A stretch of 64,000 nt of DNA from Sphaerisporangium rubeum (GTDB taxonomy: Bacteria; Actinomycetota; Actinomycetes; Streptosporangiales; Streptosporangiaceae), in NCBI RefSeq assembly GCF_014207705.1, contig NZ_JACHIU010000001.1, forward strand, positions 6,068,501 to 6,132,500. The letters are read 5' to 3'. Both the position numbers and the translations under genes were made by a program. Of the stretch, positions 31,148 to 40,594 are shown in pieces (positions within the stretch are counted from its first letter, which is position 1; every line of letters starts with the position of its first letter). The notes under the pieces are model-generated. The model was given only the letters and a program-made list of their open reading frames with translations, was not told the DNA's origin and did not search any database.

Positions 31148-32269
31148 CTACGAGCGCGTGACCCCCAGCGCCTGCCACCACCCGTCCACCTGCGGCGCGG
31201 CGTGCGGATCGACCGTCTCCCCCGGCCGCGGCACCACGATCCGCACGTCCCGGGCCTTGGCCTCGCGCCACAGCCGGTCCGGTGGCTCCCCCCAGGGATG
31301 CAGGGCCAGCGTGAACGTCCCCCAGTGCACCGGCAGCAACGTGCGGCCCCCGAGGTCGAGGTGCGCGTTCACCGCCTCCTCCGGGTTCATGTGGATGTCC
31401 GGCCACGCGGGGCTGTAGGCCCCGATCGGCAGGATCGTCAGGTCGAACGGCCCGTGCGCCGCGCCGATCCCCGCGTACCCCTCGAAATAGCCCGAGTCCC
31501 CCGCGTAGAACACCCGCCGCCGCTCCCCCGCGACCACCCAGGACCCCCAGAGTGTGTCGTTCCTGGTGAGCGTCCTCCCCGAGAAGTGCCGTGCCGCCGT
31601 GGCCGTGAACCGCAACCCGGCGACCTCGGCCTCCTCCTCCCAGTCCAGCTCGATCACCCGCTCCGGCGGCACCCCCCACCGCTCCAGATGAGCGCCGATG
31701 CCGAGCGGCACGAGGAACGGCGCCTCGGAGATCCGCGTCAGCACCCGCACCGTGGCCATGTCCAGGTGGTCGTAGTGATCGTGTGAGATCACCACCGCGT
31801 CGACGGCAGGCAACTCCGCAAGGCCCACCGGCACCGGATGCAACCGCTTCGGCCCCGCGAACGCCACCGGCGAGACGCGCCTGCTCCACACCGGATCGAA
31901 CAACACGACCCGTCCCTCGATCTCCGCCAGCGTCGTCGCGTGTCCCAGCCACACGGCCCGCAGGTCCCCCGCCGCACCCCCGGCAGGCACCCCGAGCGGC
32001 ACCACCCCACCCGGCCGCCGGACCTCCCGGCCGGTGAGCAGATCCCGGAGGAACCGGGCCGGCGGCCCACTCGGCGCCACGGTGCTCCCCGGCATCGGAT
32101 TCACGAACCCGGTCCCGTCGAACAGCGCCGACCTCCGCATCCGCTCGGCCCGCGACCCCCCGGCCGTCAACGGCCGCACCCCCAGCTCGGCCCGCACCTG
32201 CCGTACCCCCCACCCCGCCGCCGCGAGCACCCCACCCGCCAGCAAGCCCCGCACCAGCCGACTCCCCAC
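31148..32269 (-). CDS. MBL-fold metallo-hydrolase (UlaG / NAPE-PLD-like)
   Basis: The 373-residue product has an N-terminal hydrophobic stretch (LVRGLLAGGVLAAAGWGV) that may anchor it in the membrane. The metallo-beta-lactamase fold follows, with VWLGHATTLAEIEGRVVLFDPVW, the zinc motif ISHDHYDHLD (H-x-H-x-D-H), then FYAGDSGYFEGY and LLPVHWGTFTLALHPW. The layout matches the bacterial NAPE-phospholipase D-like/UlaG branch, which hydrolyses phosphodiester or lactone bonds. GTG 32269 is favoured by GGGAG upstream; a longer form from 32317 is possible. The substrate is not predictable. Confidence 0.82.
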   Translation of the reverse strand: MGSRLVRGLLAGGVLAAAGWGVRQVRAELGVRPLTAGGSRAERMRRSALFDGTGFVNPMPGSTVAPSGPPARFLRDLLTGREVRRPGGVVPLGVPAGGAAGDLRAVWLGHATTLAEIEGRVVLFDPVWSRRVSPVAFAGPKRLHPVPVGLAELPAVDAVVISHDHYDHLDMATVRVLTRISEAPFLVPLGIGAHLERWGVPPERVIELDWEEEAEVAGLRFTATAARHFSGRTLTRNDTLWGSWVVAGERRRVFYAGDSGYFEGYAGIGAAHGPFDLTILPIGAYSPAWPDIHMNPEEAVNAHLDLGGRTLLPVHWGTFTLALHPWGEPPDRLWREAKARDVRIVVPRPGETVDPHAAPQVDGWWQALGVTRS

Positions 32270-32519
32270 GGTCTCCCACCTCTCCCCGATCGGCCACCGG
32301 CCCGTACGGACCACCACCCGGATGAGTGATCTCCACCGGAGGACACATCAGACGATATATCGCGGCTTAGCGGTCCGCGCGGCACGGCCGTCGCGCCGGC
32401 CGCCGAAGAGGAAGTCACCGTTCACTGCCGCCGGGTCCGGGGTTCAGTGCCGGTCAAGTCCGCATTCGTAGCTTGGGTCGGCGGGGAACGAACCCAGGCC
32501 GAGCCACCAGGAGCATCGA

Positions 32520-33026
32520 ATGCCGACTCGCGTGAACAGGCAGACCGTCGATCTGTCCGCCTATCCCGATCTCATCGTCCTCTACCTCGGCATGCGGGTG
32601 AACCACCTGTACGGGATCCGGACCTTCTTCAGCTTCGGCCGCAAGATCAACGCGTCGGTCGCGGACCGGCCGGACGGGCTGCTGCTGCACGAGCCCGTGT
32701 ACTACTCGATCTTCCCGATGAACATGGGGATGCGCCAGTACTGGCGTGACCTGCCGTCGCTGCTCGAATACGCGCGGTCGGAGCCCCATCGCGACTGGTG
32801 GCTGAGCTTCCTGCGGGACTCGGGTGGCACCGGCTTCTGGCACGAGACGTACTCGATGCGAGGTGGCATGGAGGCCGTCTACGACGACGTGCCGGAACCG
32901 CTCGGCTTCGGCCGGATCACCGGCCTCCAGCGCGCTCGCGGACCCATGTTCGGCTCCGCGTCCCGCCTCGGACGTTCCGACACCGGCAGACCCGCGCTGA
33001 GCGAGACGGACCTCTACAAGTCCTGA
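32520..33026 (+). CDS. DUF4188 family protein (monooxygenase-like)
   Basis: The 168-residue product covers the whole DUF4188 family: TVDLSAYPDLIVLYLGMRVNHLYGIRTFFSFGRKI, MNMGMRQYWRDLPSLLEYARSEPHRDWWLSFLRDSGGTGFWHETYSMRGGMEAVYDD. It is a ferredoxin-like alpha/beta-barrel related to haem-containing aldoxime dehydratases, and the conserved GFWHETY histidine may bind haem. Its function is unknown. It has a clear AGGAGCATCGA-like ribosome site and converges on the flavoprotein gene. Confidence 0.8.
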   Translation: MPTRVNRQTVDLSAYPDLIVLYLGMRVNHLYGIRTFFSFGRKINASVADRPDGLLLHEPVYYSIFPMNMGMRQYWRDLPSLLEYARSEPHRDWWLSFLRDSGGTGFWHETYSMRGGMEAVYDDVPEPLGFGRITGLQRARGPMFGSASRLGRSDTGRPALSETDLYKS

Positions 33027-33053
33027 CCGGCAGTCCTCCCGCCGGTGGCCGCG

Positions 33054-34673
33054 TCAGTCGCGGCCGAGGGCCACGTGCACGGAAGAGATCGCGCTCGCGC
33101 CGTCCCCGACGGCCGTGGCCACGCGTTTCACCGAACCCGAGCGGAGGTCCCCGACCGCGAAGACCCGCGGAGCGCTCGTCTGGAACGGAAGGCGCGTGCC
33201 GGACGCGTCGGCGGGGAGCAGGCCGTCGGTGAGGACGAAGCCGTCGCCGGCCTTGGCGACGCCGGACAGCCAGCCCGACACCGGGTCGGCGCCGATGAAG
33301 CAGAACAGCGCGTACGAGGCCAGCCGTTGCCGCCGTCCGTCCCGCCTCTCGACGAGGATCGACGTGAGGGTGTCGTCCCCGGCCAGTTCGCGGACCGTGG
33401 TGCCGGTGTGGACCCCGATCCGGGGATGGGACCGAACCCGGTCGGTCAGGTAGGACGACATCGCGGCCCCGAGATCGTCGCCGCGGACGACCAGGTCCAC
33501 CGTCGCGCCGGCCGCGGCGAGGGACAGCGCGGCCTGGCCCGCGGAGTTGGCCCCGCCGACGACCGTCACCGGCCGGTTCTCGTACCCGGCGACGTCGAGC
33601 CGGGTCGCGGCGTACCGGACGCAGCCGGAGTTCTCGAACCTCGTCCACCGCGGGATGTCGAGACGCCGGTACCGGGCCCCGGTGGCGGCGATCACCGCGC
33701 GGCACGGGATGCGCACGCCGTCCTGCAGCAGCACCACCGGACGTCGCGGGTCGGACAGGTCGAGACCGGTCACCGCGCACGGCGAGTGGAACCGCACGCC
33801 GAACTTGAGTGCCTGGACCATCGCCAGGCGGGTCAGGTCGGAGCCGCTGACCCCGTGCGGGAAGCCCAGGTAGTTCTCGATCCGCGCGCTCTTGGCCGCC
33901 TGGCCGCCGAGCCCGCTCCGGTCCAGCAGCACGGTGACGAGGCCCTCCGACGCGCCGTACACGGCGGCGGCCAGCCCCGCCGGACCGGCCCCCACCACGA
34001 CCAGATCGACCGGAAGGTCGCCGGCCCGGTACGTGAGGCCGAGCGTCTCCGCGACCGTCGCCGGTGTCGCGCGCCGCAGCACCGAGCCGCCGGCGATCGC
34101 GGCGGGAAGGTCGTCCGCCGTGAGCCCGGCCGCCGTCATCAGCGAACGTCCCCCGGGTGAGGTGGCGTCGTGCCAGGTGTGCGGCAGGAGCAACTGTGTC
34201 GCGTAGGCGCGCAGGTCCAGGGTCTGCGCGCTCTCCGGCCGGCCGACGAGTTCGAGGACGGCGCCGGCGGCCGCGCGGATGACCTCACGCCGTTCCCGGA
34301 ACGCCGCCAGCACCAGGTCGGCGATGTCGTCCTGTTCCGCGAGGGCCCGGCGCAGCTTCGCCTCACCGATCCGCACGACCGTGCCGGCGGACACCACCCG
34401 AGCGGTCAGGTACACGTACTGTCCGGTCAGCAGATTGAGCTCGCCGAGGAAGTCACCGGGGCCGCCATGGAAGATCAGCCGCTCCGGCTCGACGGCCGTC
34501 GCGTCCCGCACGATGTCCACGGCCGCCGTCCGGAGCAGGAAGAAGTCGTAGGCGTCGTCACCGGACACGTACAGATCACGGCCGGCCTCGGCGTGTTCCA
34601 CCTCCCCGTACGCGGCGAGCCTGCGGAACTGCTCCTCGCTCAGGACCGGCCCGCGCGGCATGCCGTCGGTCAC
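33054..34673 (-). CDS. Cyclic-nucleotide-binding domain fused to thioredoxin-reductase-like flavoprotein
   Basis: The 539-residue product has two parts. The N-terminal part (about 1-140) is a CRP-like cNMP-binding domain (FHGGPGDFLGELNLLTGQYVYLTARVV, with the GELNLL phosphate cassette). After a linker, residues 235-539 form a TrxR-type FAD/NAD(P)H reductase with GAGPAGLAAAVYGASEGL, GGQAAKSARIENYLGFP, VVGGANSAGQAALSLA and VFAVGDLRSGSVKRVATAVGDG. The redox CxxC of thioredoxin reductases is absent; the site reads GCVRYA, with a single Cys. So the disulfide relay is probably lost and it may act as a ferredoxin/quinone-type or signalling reductase. It starts at GTG overlapping the MFS stop. Confidence 0.82.
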   Translation of the reverse strand: MTDGMPRGPVLSEEQFRRLAAYGEVEHAEAGRDLYVSGDDAYDFFLLRTAAVDIVRDATAVEPERLIFHGGPGDFLGELNLLTGQYVYLTARVVSAGTVVRIGEAKLRRALAEQDDIADLVLAAFRERREVIRAAAGAVLELVGRPESAQTLDLRAYATQLLLPHTWHDATSPGGRSLMTAAGLTADDLPAAIAGGSVLRRATPATVAETLGLTYRAGDLPVDLVVVGAGPAGLAAAVYGASEGLVTVLLDRSGLGGQAAKSARIENYLGFPHGVSGSDLTRLAMVQALKFGVRFHSPCAVTGLDLSDPRRPVVLLQDGVRIPCRAVIAATGARYRRLDIPRWTRFENSGCVRYAATRLDVAGYENRPVTVVGGANSAGQAALSLAAAGATVDLVVRGDDLGAAMSSYLTDRVRSHPRIGVHTGTTVRELAGDDTLTSILVERRDGRRQRLASYALFCFIGADPVSGWLSGVAKAGDGFVLTDGLLPADASGTRLPFQTSAPRVFAVGDLRSGSVKRVATAVGDGASAISSVHVALGRD

Positions 34674-35947
34674 GTGGTGCCTCCGTCGGAACGGGCCGGC
34701 ACAGCCGGCCGGAGATCGGGCCCGGCCGCCGGACTCCGCCTGGCGACGGTGACGAGGTACAGCAGGAGGCCGGCGGCGGTGAGGACGAAGCCGGCCCACA
34801 CGGTGGACAGGGTTCCCCAGCCGGCCTCGATGGTGACCGCGCCGCCGATCGCGCCGAGCGAGTTGGCCAGGTTGAGCGCGGCAAGGTTGAGCGCACCCAT
34901 CAGGGTCGGCGCGTCCGGCGCGAGGCCGGTCAGCCGCACCTGGATGGTGGGGATCGCGAACATCATGGTCGCGCCGACGCCGAACAGGCACGGCAGCAGC
35001 ACCCTGATGTCGTCGCCGGCCACGCCGATCAGCACCAGGAACACCAGCACCCCGCCGTAACCCCACGTCAGCCCGCGGTGCTCGTACCGGTCCGAGACAC
35101 GTCCGCCGAGCTGGTTGCCGACCAGCATGCCGAGACCGAAGACGGCCAGCGCGATCGGGATGAGGGATGCGTCCCGCTGCGCGGAGTCGGTGACGAAGGG
35201 GCCGATGAACGTGTACACGGCGAAGATGCTGGAGATGCCGAGCGCCGCGACGACGACCATCACCCACACGCCGAGCCGCCGGAGGGCACGCAGCTCGCTC
35301 ATGACGGGGCCGCCGCGCAGGTCACCGGTGCGAGGCAGCCAGACCAGCAGTGCGACGCCGGCGAGCAGGCCGATGCCGACCACGGACCAGTACATGGCGC
35401 GCCACCCGGCGTGCTGAGCGATCAAGGCGCCGAGCGGCGACCCGGCGATGGTGGCGACGGTCAGGCCACCCATCACGGTGGCGAACGCCTTGCCGCCTTT
35501 CCCCGGGCCGTACAGGTACGCGGCGACGACGGCCCCGGCGCCGAAGTACGCACCCTGCACACTGCCGGCGAGGAACCGGAAGACGACGAGCGGCCCGATG
35601 TCCGTCGCCAGCGCCGACAGCGCGTTGCCGGCGAGGAACAACCCGATCAGTCCGAGCAGCAGAGTGCGCCGGTTGACGCGGGCCGCGAGCAGGGTGATCG
35701 CCGGGGAGCCGATCACCACCCCCAAGGCGTACGCGGTGATCGCGTGGGTCGCGACGGGGATCGACACCCCGAGGTCGGACGCGAACAACTGGATGACGCC
35801 GTTGCTGCCGAACTCGCCGGTGCCGATCGCGAAGGTGCCGAGCGCCAGCGCGAAAAGCACCGGCCTCGGGTTCCGGACCGGTGACTTCGCCGAGGAGTGC
35901 CGGTCCTCTTCGGCGAGGCACTGGGGCTCGTACGCACGCTGGTGCAT
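34670..35947 (-). CDS. MFS transporter, AraJ/Cmx-type drug exporter
   Basis: The 425-residue product has 12 predicted membrane helices. It starts VLFALALGTFAIGTGEFGSNGVIQLFASDLGVSIPVATHAITAYALGVVIGSPAITLL, typical of the DHA1 (AraJ/CmlA/Cmx) group, with the motif A-like AARVNRRTLL and motif C-like GGLTVATIAGSPLGALI. This group exports chloramphenicol, arabinose and similar compounds; substrate unknown. It is co-translated (GTGA) with the cNMP-binding flavoprotein, an arrangement that suggests joint expression. The about 28 hydrophilic residues at the N-terminus include cysteine C10. Confidence 0.85.
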   Translation of the reverse strand: MHQRAYEPQCLAEEDRHSSAKSPVRNPRPVLFALALGTFAIGTGEFGSNGVIQLFASDLGVSIPVATHAITAYALGVVIGSPAITLLAARVNRRTLLLGLIGLFLAGNALSALATDIGPLVVFRFLAGSVQGAYFGAGAVVAAYLYGPGKGGKAFATVMGGLTVATIAGSPLGALIAQHAGWRAMYWSVVGIGLLAGVALLVWLPRTGDLRGGPVMSELRALRRLGVWVMVVVAALGISSIFAVYTFIGPFVTDSAQRDASLIPIALAVFGLGMLVGNQLGGRVSDRYEHRGLTWGYGGVLVFLVLIGVAGDDIRVLLPCLFGVGATMMFAIPTIQVRLTGLAPDAPTLMGALNLAALNLANSLGAIGGAVTIEAGWGTLSTVWAGFVLTAAGLLLYLVTVARRSPAAGPDLRPAVPARSDGGTT

Positions 35948-35986
35948 CGTCTCTCTCGTCCTTCCAGACGATCGGCCGCCGGGACG

Positions 35987-36784
35987 TCAGCGCGCGGCCT
36001 GCTTGATGAGGTCGGCCGCCGCGGCGGGCTGCGAGATCATCGCGACGTGTGAGGCGTCGACCTCGCGGACCGTCGAACCGGCACGTCGCGCCATGAACCG
36101 CTGCGCCGCCGCCGGCAGCACCCGGTCGTTCCTGGCGACGAGGTAGTAGGAGGGGATGGTCTTCCACGCCGGCGCGCCGGACGGTTCCCCGAGCGTGCGC
36201 GCGTCGGCGGGACGCTGGCCGGCGTGCATCAGGTCGGTCGTCGGCCTCGGGACGTCCTGCGCGAAGACGTCGTGGAACACGTCCTTCTTGATGTATCCGT
36301 CGACGAGGCCCTCGGCGTAGGGACGGAAATCCAGTGCCGCCTCGTTGAGCCTGCTTCCGGGGAACTTCGTCTGCAGGCCCAGCAGCGACTCTCCCTCGTC
36401 GGGGACGAACGCGGCCACGTAGACCAGCGCCTTCACGTCCGGGTTTCCTGCCGCGGCGTTCGTCACGACGATCCCGCCGTAGGAGTGCGCGGCGATGACG
36501 ATCGGGCCGCTGAGCGTGGCGAGGACGGAGGCCAGATAGGCCGAATCGCCGGCCACGCTGCGTAGAGGGTTCGCCGGTGCGATCACCGGATAGTTCTCGC
36601 GGACGAGTTTGGCGATGACGTCGTTCCAGCCGGAGGCGTCGGCGAAGGCGCCGTGCACGAGCACCACGGTGGGTTTGGGCCCGGTCTTCGGCCGGGGGCT
36701 CGCCTGCGCCGCGGTCGCTCCGAGCACGGCGGTGGTCACTGCGGCGGCGGAGCCGGCCAGCACCGCTCTGCGGGTCGTCGTCAT
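35987..36784 (-). CDS. Secreted alpha/beta hydrolase (Tat signal)
   Basis: The 265-residue product starts with a twin-arginine signal (MTTTRRAVLAGSAAAVTTAVLGATAAQA). The hydrolase fold follows with VVLVHGAFADASGWN (oxyanion loop), the nucleophile elbow AAHSYGG (G-x-S-x-G variant A-H-S-Y-G) and SYYLVARNDRVLPAAAQRFMARR, the family strand with acid Asp. The final His is in VDASHVAMIS. It resembles the EstC/salicylate-esterase-like actinobacterial hydrolases that sit beside MFS exporters. The next gene downstream in the same direction (39 nt) is the MFS exporter, so they may be co-transcribed. Confidence 0.85.
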   Translation of the reverse strand: MTTTRRAVLAGSAAAVTTAVLGATAAQASPRPKTGPKPTVVLVHGAFADASGWNDVIAKLVRENYPVIAPANPLRSVAGDSAYLASVLATLSGPIVIAAHSYGGIVVTNAAAGNPDVKALVYVAAFVPDEGESLLGLQTKFPGSRLNEAALDFRPYAEGLVDGYIKKDVFHDVFAQDVPRPTTDLMHAGQRPADARTLGEPSGAPAWKTIPSYYLVARNDRVLPAAAQRFMARRAGSTVREVDASHVAMISQPAAAADLIKQAAR

Positions 36785-36904
36785 ATCGGGGTCCTCTCGA
36801 CGTCAAGGCCGGAAACTTCGAGGTCACCGTAGATTCCGGCTGCTTGACGTTCGCTGAACCCGGCGATTCAGTCTTCAGGAACTGCGCCGATCTAACGTGC
36901 GGCC

Positions 36905-37120
36905 ATGACGACAAACATGAGCGAGGCGGCCCGTAAGTGGGGTCTGTGGATTCACGCGCTGTTCTATGTCCTGTCCAATGTCGCGCAGGTCGTGGTGTGG
37001 GCCGTCTACGACTCCGCACACCACTTCTGGCCGATCTGGTCGATCGTCTTCTGGGGCATCGGACTGGGCTTCCACGCCTGGAGCGTCTACTCGCCGGCCC
37101 GATCGAGCACCGCGTCCTGA
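36905..37120 (+). CDS. 2TM domain protein
   Basis: The 71-residue product has two transmembrane helices (WGLWIHALFYVLSNVAQVVVWAVYD and WPIWSIVFWGIGLGFHAWSVY) of the PF13239 2TM pattern: a basic start, H-x-x-x-Y, and a W-P-x-W core. Such modules are found alone or attached to histidine kinases. Alone it is of unknown function. Confidence 0.8.
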   Translation: MTTNMSEAARKWGLWIHALFYVLSNVAQVVVWAVYDSAHHFWPIWSIVFWGIGLGFHAWSVYSPARSSTAS

Positions 37121-37384
37121 ACCCGCGCCGTCCCTCCGAGGCCTCTCCGGCACCGCGGTGGACGGCGAGCCGATCCGGCGACGTCACCCGCGCCACGGCC
37201 TCTTCTGGCGGCGAACCCGGACCAGTACACTCGATGCGCGTCGCCGGTCCGGCACGGACCGCGCGGGTACATCTGTCATGCGCATCCGGGAGTCGACGTT
37301 TCTGGGCCAGCACCTCCCGTCCGGCCCGACGGCGAAGGGCCGCCGACCGGCACCGGTTCGCTGCGTCTGCAGGTCCTCGGCCCG

Positions 37385-40300
37385 TTGCGGCTGTGGCGCG
37401 ACGGCATCGAGATCGATCCCGGCCCTCGGCAGCAGGCGCAACTGCTGGCTCTGCTCCTGGCGCGCGCGGGCCATCCGGTCAGCACCAGAGAACTGATCGA
37501 CCTCATGTGGGCCGACGACGCCCCCGCCAGCGCGCTCAATCTCATCCAGAAGTACGTCGGGGGGTTACGCCGAGTGCTCGAACCCGAGGTCCCGGCCCGC
37601 GCGTCCGGCACGCATCTGCACCGCCGCGGCAACGCGTACGTGTTCGACGCCGGTGCCGGCACCCTGGACCTCGTCACGTTCCGGCAGCTCGTCGCGGCGG
37701 CCGAGGCGGCTCTCACCCGGCAGGACCCAGAGGCGGCGCTCGGCCACTACGTCGAGGCGCTCGGCCTCTGGCGCGGCCCCGCCGGGGACGGATTGTCCTT
37801 CGAGTCCCCCGCGACGCCGATCCTCGCCGCTCTCGACGACGAGTTCTACGCCGCCTGCGTGGCGGCGGCCGAGCTGGCCGTGTCGTCACGCCGGCCCGAG
37901 CGCGTGCTCCCGCCGTTGCACCTGGCCGCGTCGATGGCGCCGTTCCACGAACCCGTGCACGCCGGCCTCATCGCCTGCCTCGGCGCCGCGGGACGGCAGG
38001 CGGAGGCGCTGTCGGCGTTCCACCTGGTCCGTGACCGCCTCACCGAGGAGCTCGGCATCGACCCCGGACCGGCGTTGCGGGCCGCGCACCTGCGCGTTCT
38101 GACGCAGGCCCCGGCCTCGCCGCCGGTGCCGAGCATGGAAGGCGACAGTGGCCGTGCACCCGTGCGGCCGGCGGCCGGCCTCGTCGGCCGGGACGACGAG
38201 GCCGGTGTGCTGCGGCAGGCCGTCGAGGCGGCGGTCACCGGCCGCAGCGGGCTCGTCATCGTGGAAGGCGAACCGGGGTCGGGGAAGACGCGCCTGCTGG
38301 AGGAGTCCGCCGCCGTCGCCGACCGGCGTGGCGCGCTCGTCGCCTGGGCCTCCTGCATGGAAGGCGACGGGACACCGTCGATGTGGCCGTGGGAGCAGGC
38401 GCTCACCGTCGTCCTCGACAGCCTGCGCGCGCCGGCCCGCGAGAAGTGGCTGAGCGGTGAACTCGGCCGCATCATCGAGTCCCGGGACGACGCCGCCGCG
38501 CCACCGGTCTCCGGCGGCCGTGCGCAGTTCCGCCTGTTCGAGCAGGTCGTCACCTTCATCGGCCAGGCTTCGGCCGAACGTCCGACGCTGCTCGTCATGG
38601 ACGATCTCCAGTGGATCGACGCCACCTCGTTGCAGCTGTTGAACCACCTGGTGGGCCGGCTCCCCGCCGGCACCGCGATCATCGCCGCTCTCCGCGACAG
38701 AGCCCCCACACCCGGCCCCGACCTTTCCCGGGTGCTGGCCACCGCCAGCCGGCGGCCGGCCCACCGCAGGATCCGGCTCGGCCCGCTGAGCCCGGTCGAC
38801 GTGGCCGAGCTCATCCGCCGCGAGACCGGCCAGGAACCCGGCGCGGACATCACCCGCGACATCCACGCGCGCACCGCCGGCAATCCTTTCTTCGTCCGCG
38901 AACTGTCGCGGCTCCTGAGCGACCGCGGCGCGCTCGGCGACGCCGGCACATCGGCGCCGGCCGGGGTGCCGTCCACCGTGCGGGACGTCGTCCGCGATCG
39001 GATGGCGGGCCTCGACACCGACGCTCGCGATCTGCTGCGGGTCGCCGCGCTGATCGGCCGCGACGTCGATCTCGGCCTGTTGGCCCGCGCCGCCGGTGTC
39101 GAGGTCGCGAACTGCCTCGAACGCCTCGAACCGCTGCGTGCGCTCGGCCTGCTCGAAACAGCGCCGGAGGACCCGTTCTCGTGGCGGTTCGCGCACGACC
39201 TGGTCCGTGAATCGATCATGGAGACGACGGAGCAGCTCCTGGCGGTACGGCTGCACCTGCGTGTCGCGGACGCGCTCGAAGCAACCCAGGCGGACGACGA
39301 GTCCGTCACAGAACGCCTCGCCTTCCACCTGAGTGCCGCAGGACCGCTGGCCGACCCGGTCCGCACCGTGGAGGCGCTGAAGCGCGCCGGCCGGCGCGCG
39401 ATGACCAAGCTCGCGTTCGCCGCCGCCGACCGGCACCTGGAGTCGGCCGCGCGGATCGCGCGGACCGCCGGTCTCCCGGAGCTGGAGCTCTCCGCTCTGT
39501 CACTGATCGCCGTCGCGCCGCGCCGGCAGGCCGGGTTCGGCGGCACGACGGCCGATCTGCTGGAGCGCGCCGAACACCTGGCACGTCAGCTCGGCCGCGA
39601 GGTCGAGGCCGCCGGTCTGCTGTTCGCGCGCCTGTTCGGGGCCTACACCTTCCTGGAGTGGAACCGCTTCGGCCTGGTCCGCCGGTTGTACGAACAAGGC
39701 GAGGCGTCCGCCGATCCGGTGGTCCGGGTGTACGGCCGGCAGGCCTGGGGCCTGCACCAGTGGGACATCGGCGCCATCGGCGAGGCGTACCGCGTCTTCG
39801 TCGCCAACGACCCGGCCCTTCTCGACGGGGTCGTCGCCTCGCACAGCGAGAGCGCCATCCGGCGTGACGTCTCCGGCGAGTGGCCCGGCTGGCGGGCCGT
39901 CATGACGGCGATGCACGGTGACGTCGAGGCGGCACGCGCCATGATCGACGAGTGGAACGGCTCCGACGACGCGTTCGCGATCTCGACCTGGGCCTACTAC
40001 ACCTCGATCATCGCTTCGAAGGCCGGTGACGCGGACTGGGTGCTGCGCACGATCGACCGGTGGATGACCGTCGGCACCGGCCGCACCGCCGTCCAGCAGG
40101 AGCACTACGTACGACTGATCTGGTCGTGGGCCAGGGCCCTCACCGGCGACGACCCCGCCGGTGTCACGGCGGAGGCCGAGCGCCTTCTCGACGGCACGCT
40201 GGCCGACCCGCCGCGATGGGGGGTCGCCTACCACCACGCGCTGATCGCCGAGATGTGGCTGGCCGCCGGCATGCCGGACAAGGCGGCCGCCGCTCTCGGC

Positions 40301-40516
40301 CGAGCGGACAAGGCCATGGAGTCCCACGGCCAGCGTTACGCGGAAGGACTCGTCCTGCTGCTGCACGCGTGCCTGCTCCAGGCGCGCGGCGAACCGGCCG
40401 AAGCCGTACGAGCCGCCGCGGAGAGGGCCCGCGACCGATCCGCCGCACATGGGTCCCACCTCTTCGCCGGCCGCGCCGAAAGGCTCCTCGCCGACCTGGA
40501 GCACCCGGACACCTGA
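37385..40516 (+). CDS. Large BTAD/AAA transcriptional regulator (SARP-like, AfsR-type layout)
   Basis: About 1043 residues. The N-terminal about 90 residues form an OmpR-like winged helix (LRLWRDGIEIDPGPRQQAQLLALLLARAGHPVSTRELIDLMW). A BTAD TPR domain (about 95-250, AEAALTRQDPEAALGHYVEALGLWRG) follows. The AAA ATPase is at about 270-600 (Walker A GEPGSGKTRL, Walker B LLVMDDLQW). The C-terminus is made of TPR-like helices. It lacks the LuxR HTH of LAL regulators. Such regulators activate secondary-metabolite clusters. The start is uncertain: TTG 37385 is the first usable in-frame start codon, but the conserved first strand (LQVLGP) lies just upstream in frame with no ATG/GTG, so a frameshift or rare start codon near 37278-37361 is possible. 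Confidence 0.8.
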   Translation: MRLWRDGIEIDPGPRQQAQLLALLLARAGHPVSTRELIDLMWADDAPASALNLIQKYVGGLRRVLEPEVPARASGTHLHRRGNAYVFDAGAGTLDLVTFRQLVAAAEAALTRQDPEAALGHYVEALGLWRGPAGDGLSFESPATPILAALDDEFYAACVAAAELAVSSRRPERVLPPLHLAASMAPFHEPVHAGLIACLGAAGRQAEALSAFHLVRDRLTEELGIDPGPALRAAHLRVLTQAPASPPVPSMEGDSGRAPVRPAAGLVGRDDEAGVLRQAVEAAVTGRSGLVIVEGEPGSGKTRLLEESAAVADRRGALVAWASCMEGDGTPSMWPWEQALTVVLDSLRAPAREKWLSGELGRIIESRDDAAAPPVSGGRAQFRLFEQVVTFIGQASAERPTLLVMDDLQWIDATSLQLLNHLVGRLPAGTAIIAALRDRAPTPGPDLSRVLATASRRPAHRRIRLGPLSPVDVAELIRRETGQEPGADITRDIHARTAGNPFFVRELSRLLSDRGALGDAGTSAPAGVPSTVRDVVRDRMAGLDTDARDLLRVAALIGRDVDLGLLARAAGVEVANCLERLEPLRALGLLETAPEDPFSWRFAHDLVRESIMETTEQLLAVRLHLRVADALEATQADDESVTERLAFHLSAAGPLADPVRTVEALKRAGRRAMTKLAFAAADRHLESAARIARTAGLPELELSALSLIAVAPRRQAGFGGTTADLLERAEHLARQLGREVEAAGLLFARLFGAYTFLEWNRFGLVRRLYEQGEASADPVVRVYGRQAWGLHQWDIGAIGEAYRVFVANDPALLDGVVASHSESAIRRDVSGEWPGWRAVMTAMHGDVEAARAMIDEWNGSDDAFAISTWAYYTSIIASKAGDADWVLRTIDRWMTVGTGRTAVQQEHYVRLIWSWARALTGDDPAGVTAEAERLLDGTLADPPRWGVAYHHALIAEMWLAAGMPDKAAAALGRADKAMESHGQRYAEGLVLLLHACLLQARGEPAEAVRAAAERARDRSAAHGSHLFAGRAERLLADLEHPDT

Positions 40517-40594
40517 TCGCGGCCGGACCGGTGGCAGCGTCCTGACGCCGTGATCGACGCGAAGCCCGGACCCGTCAGAACGGCCCGGCGCCGG

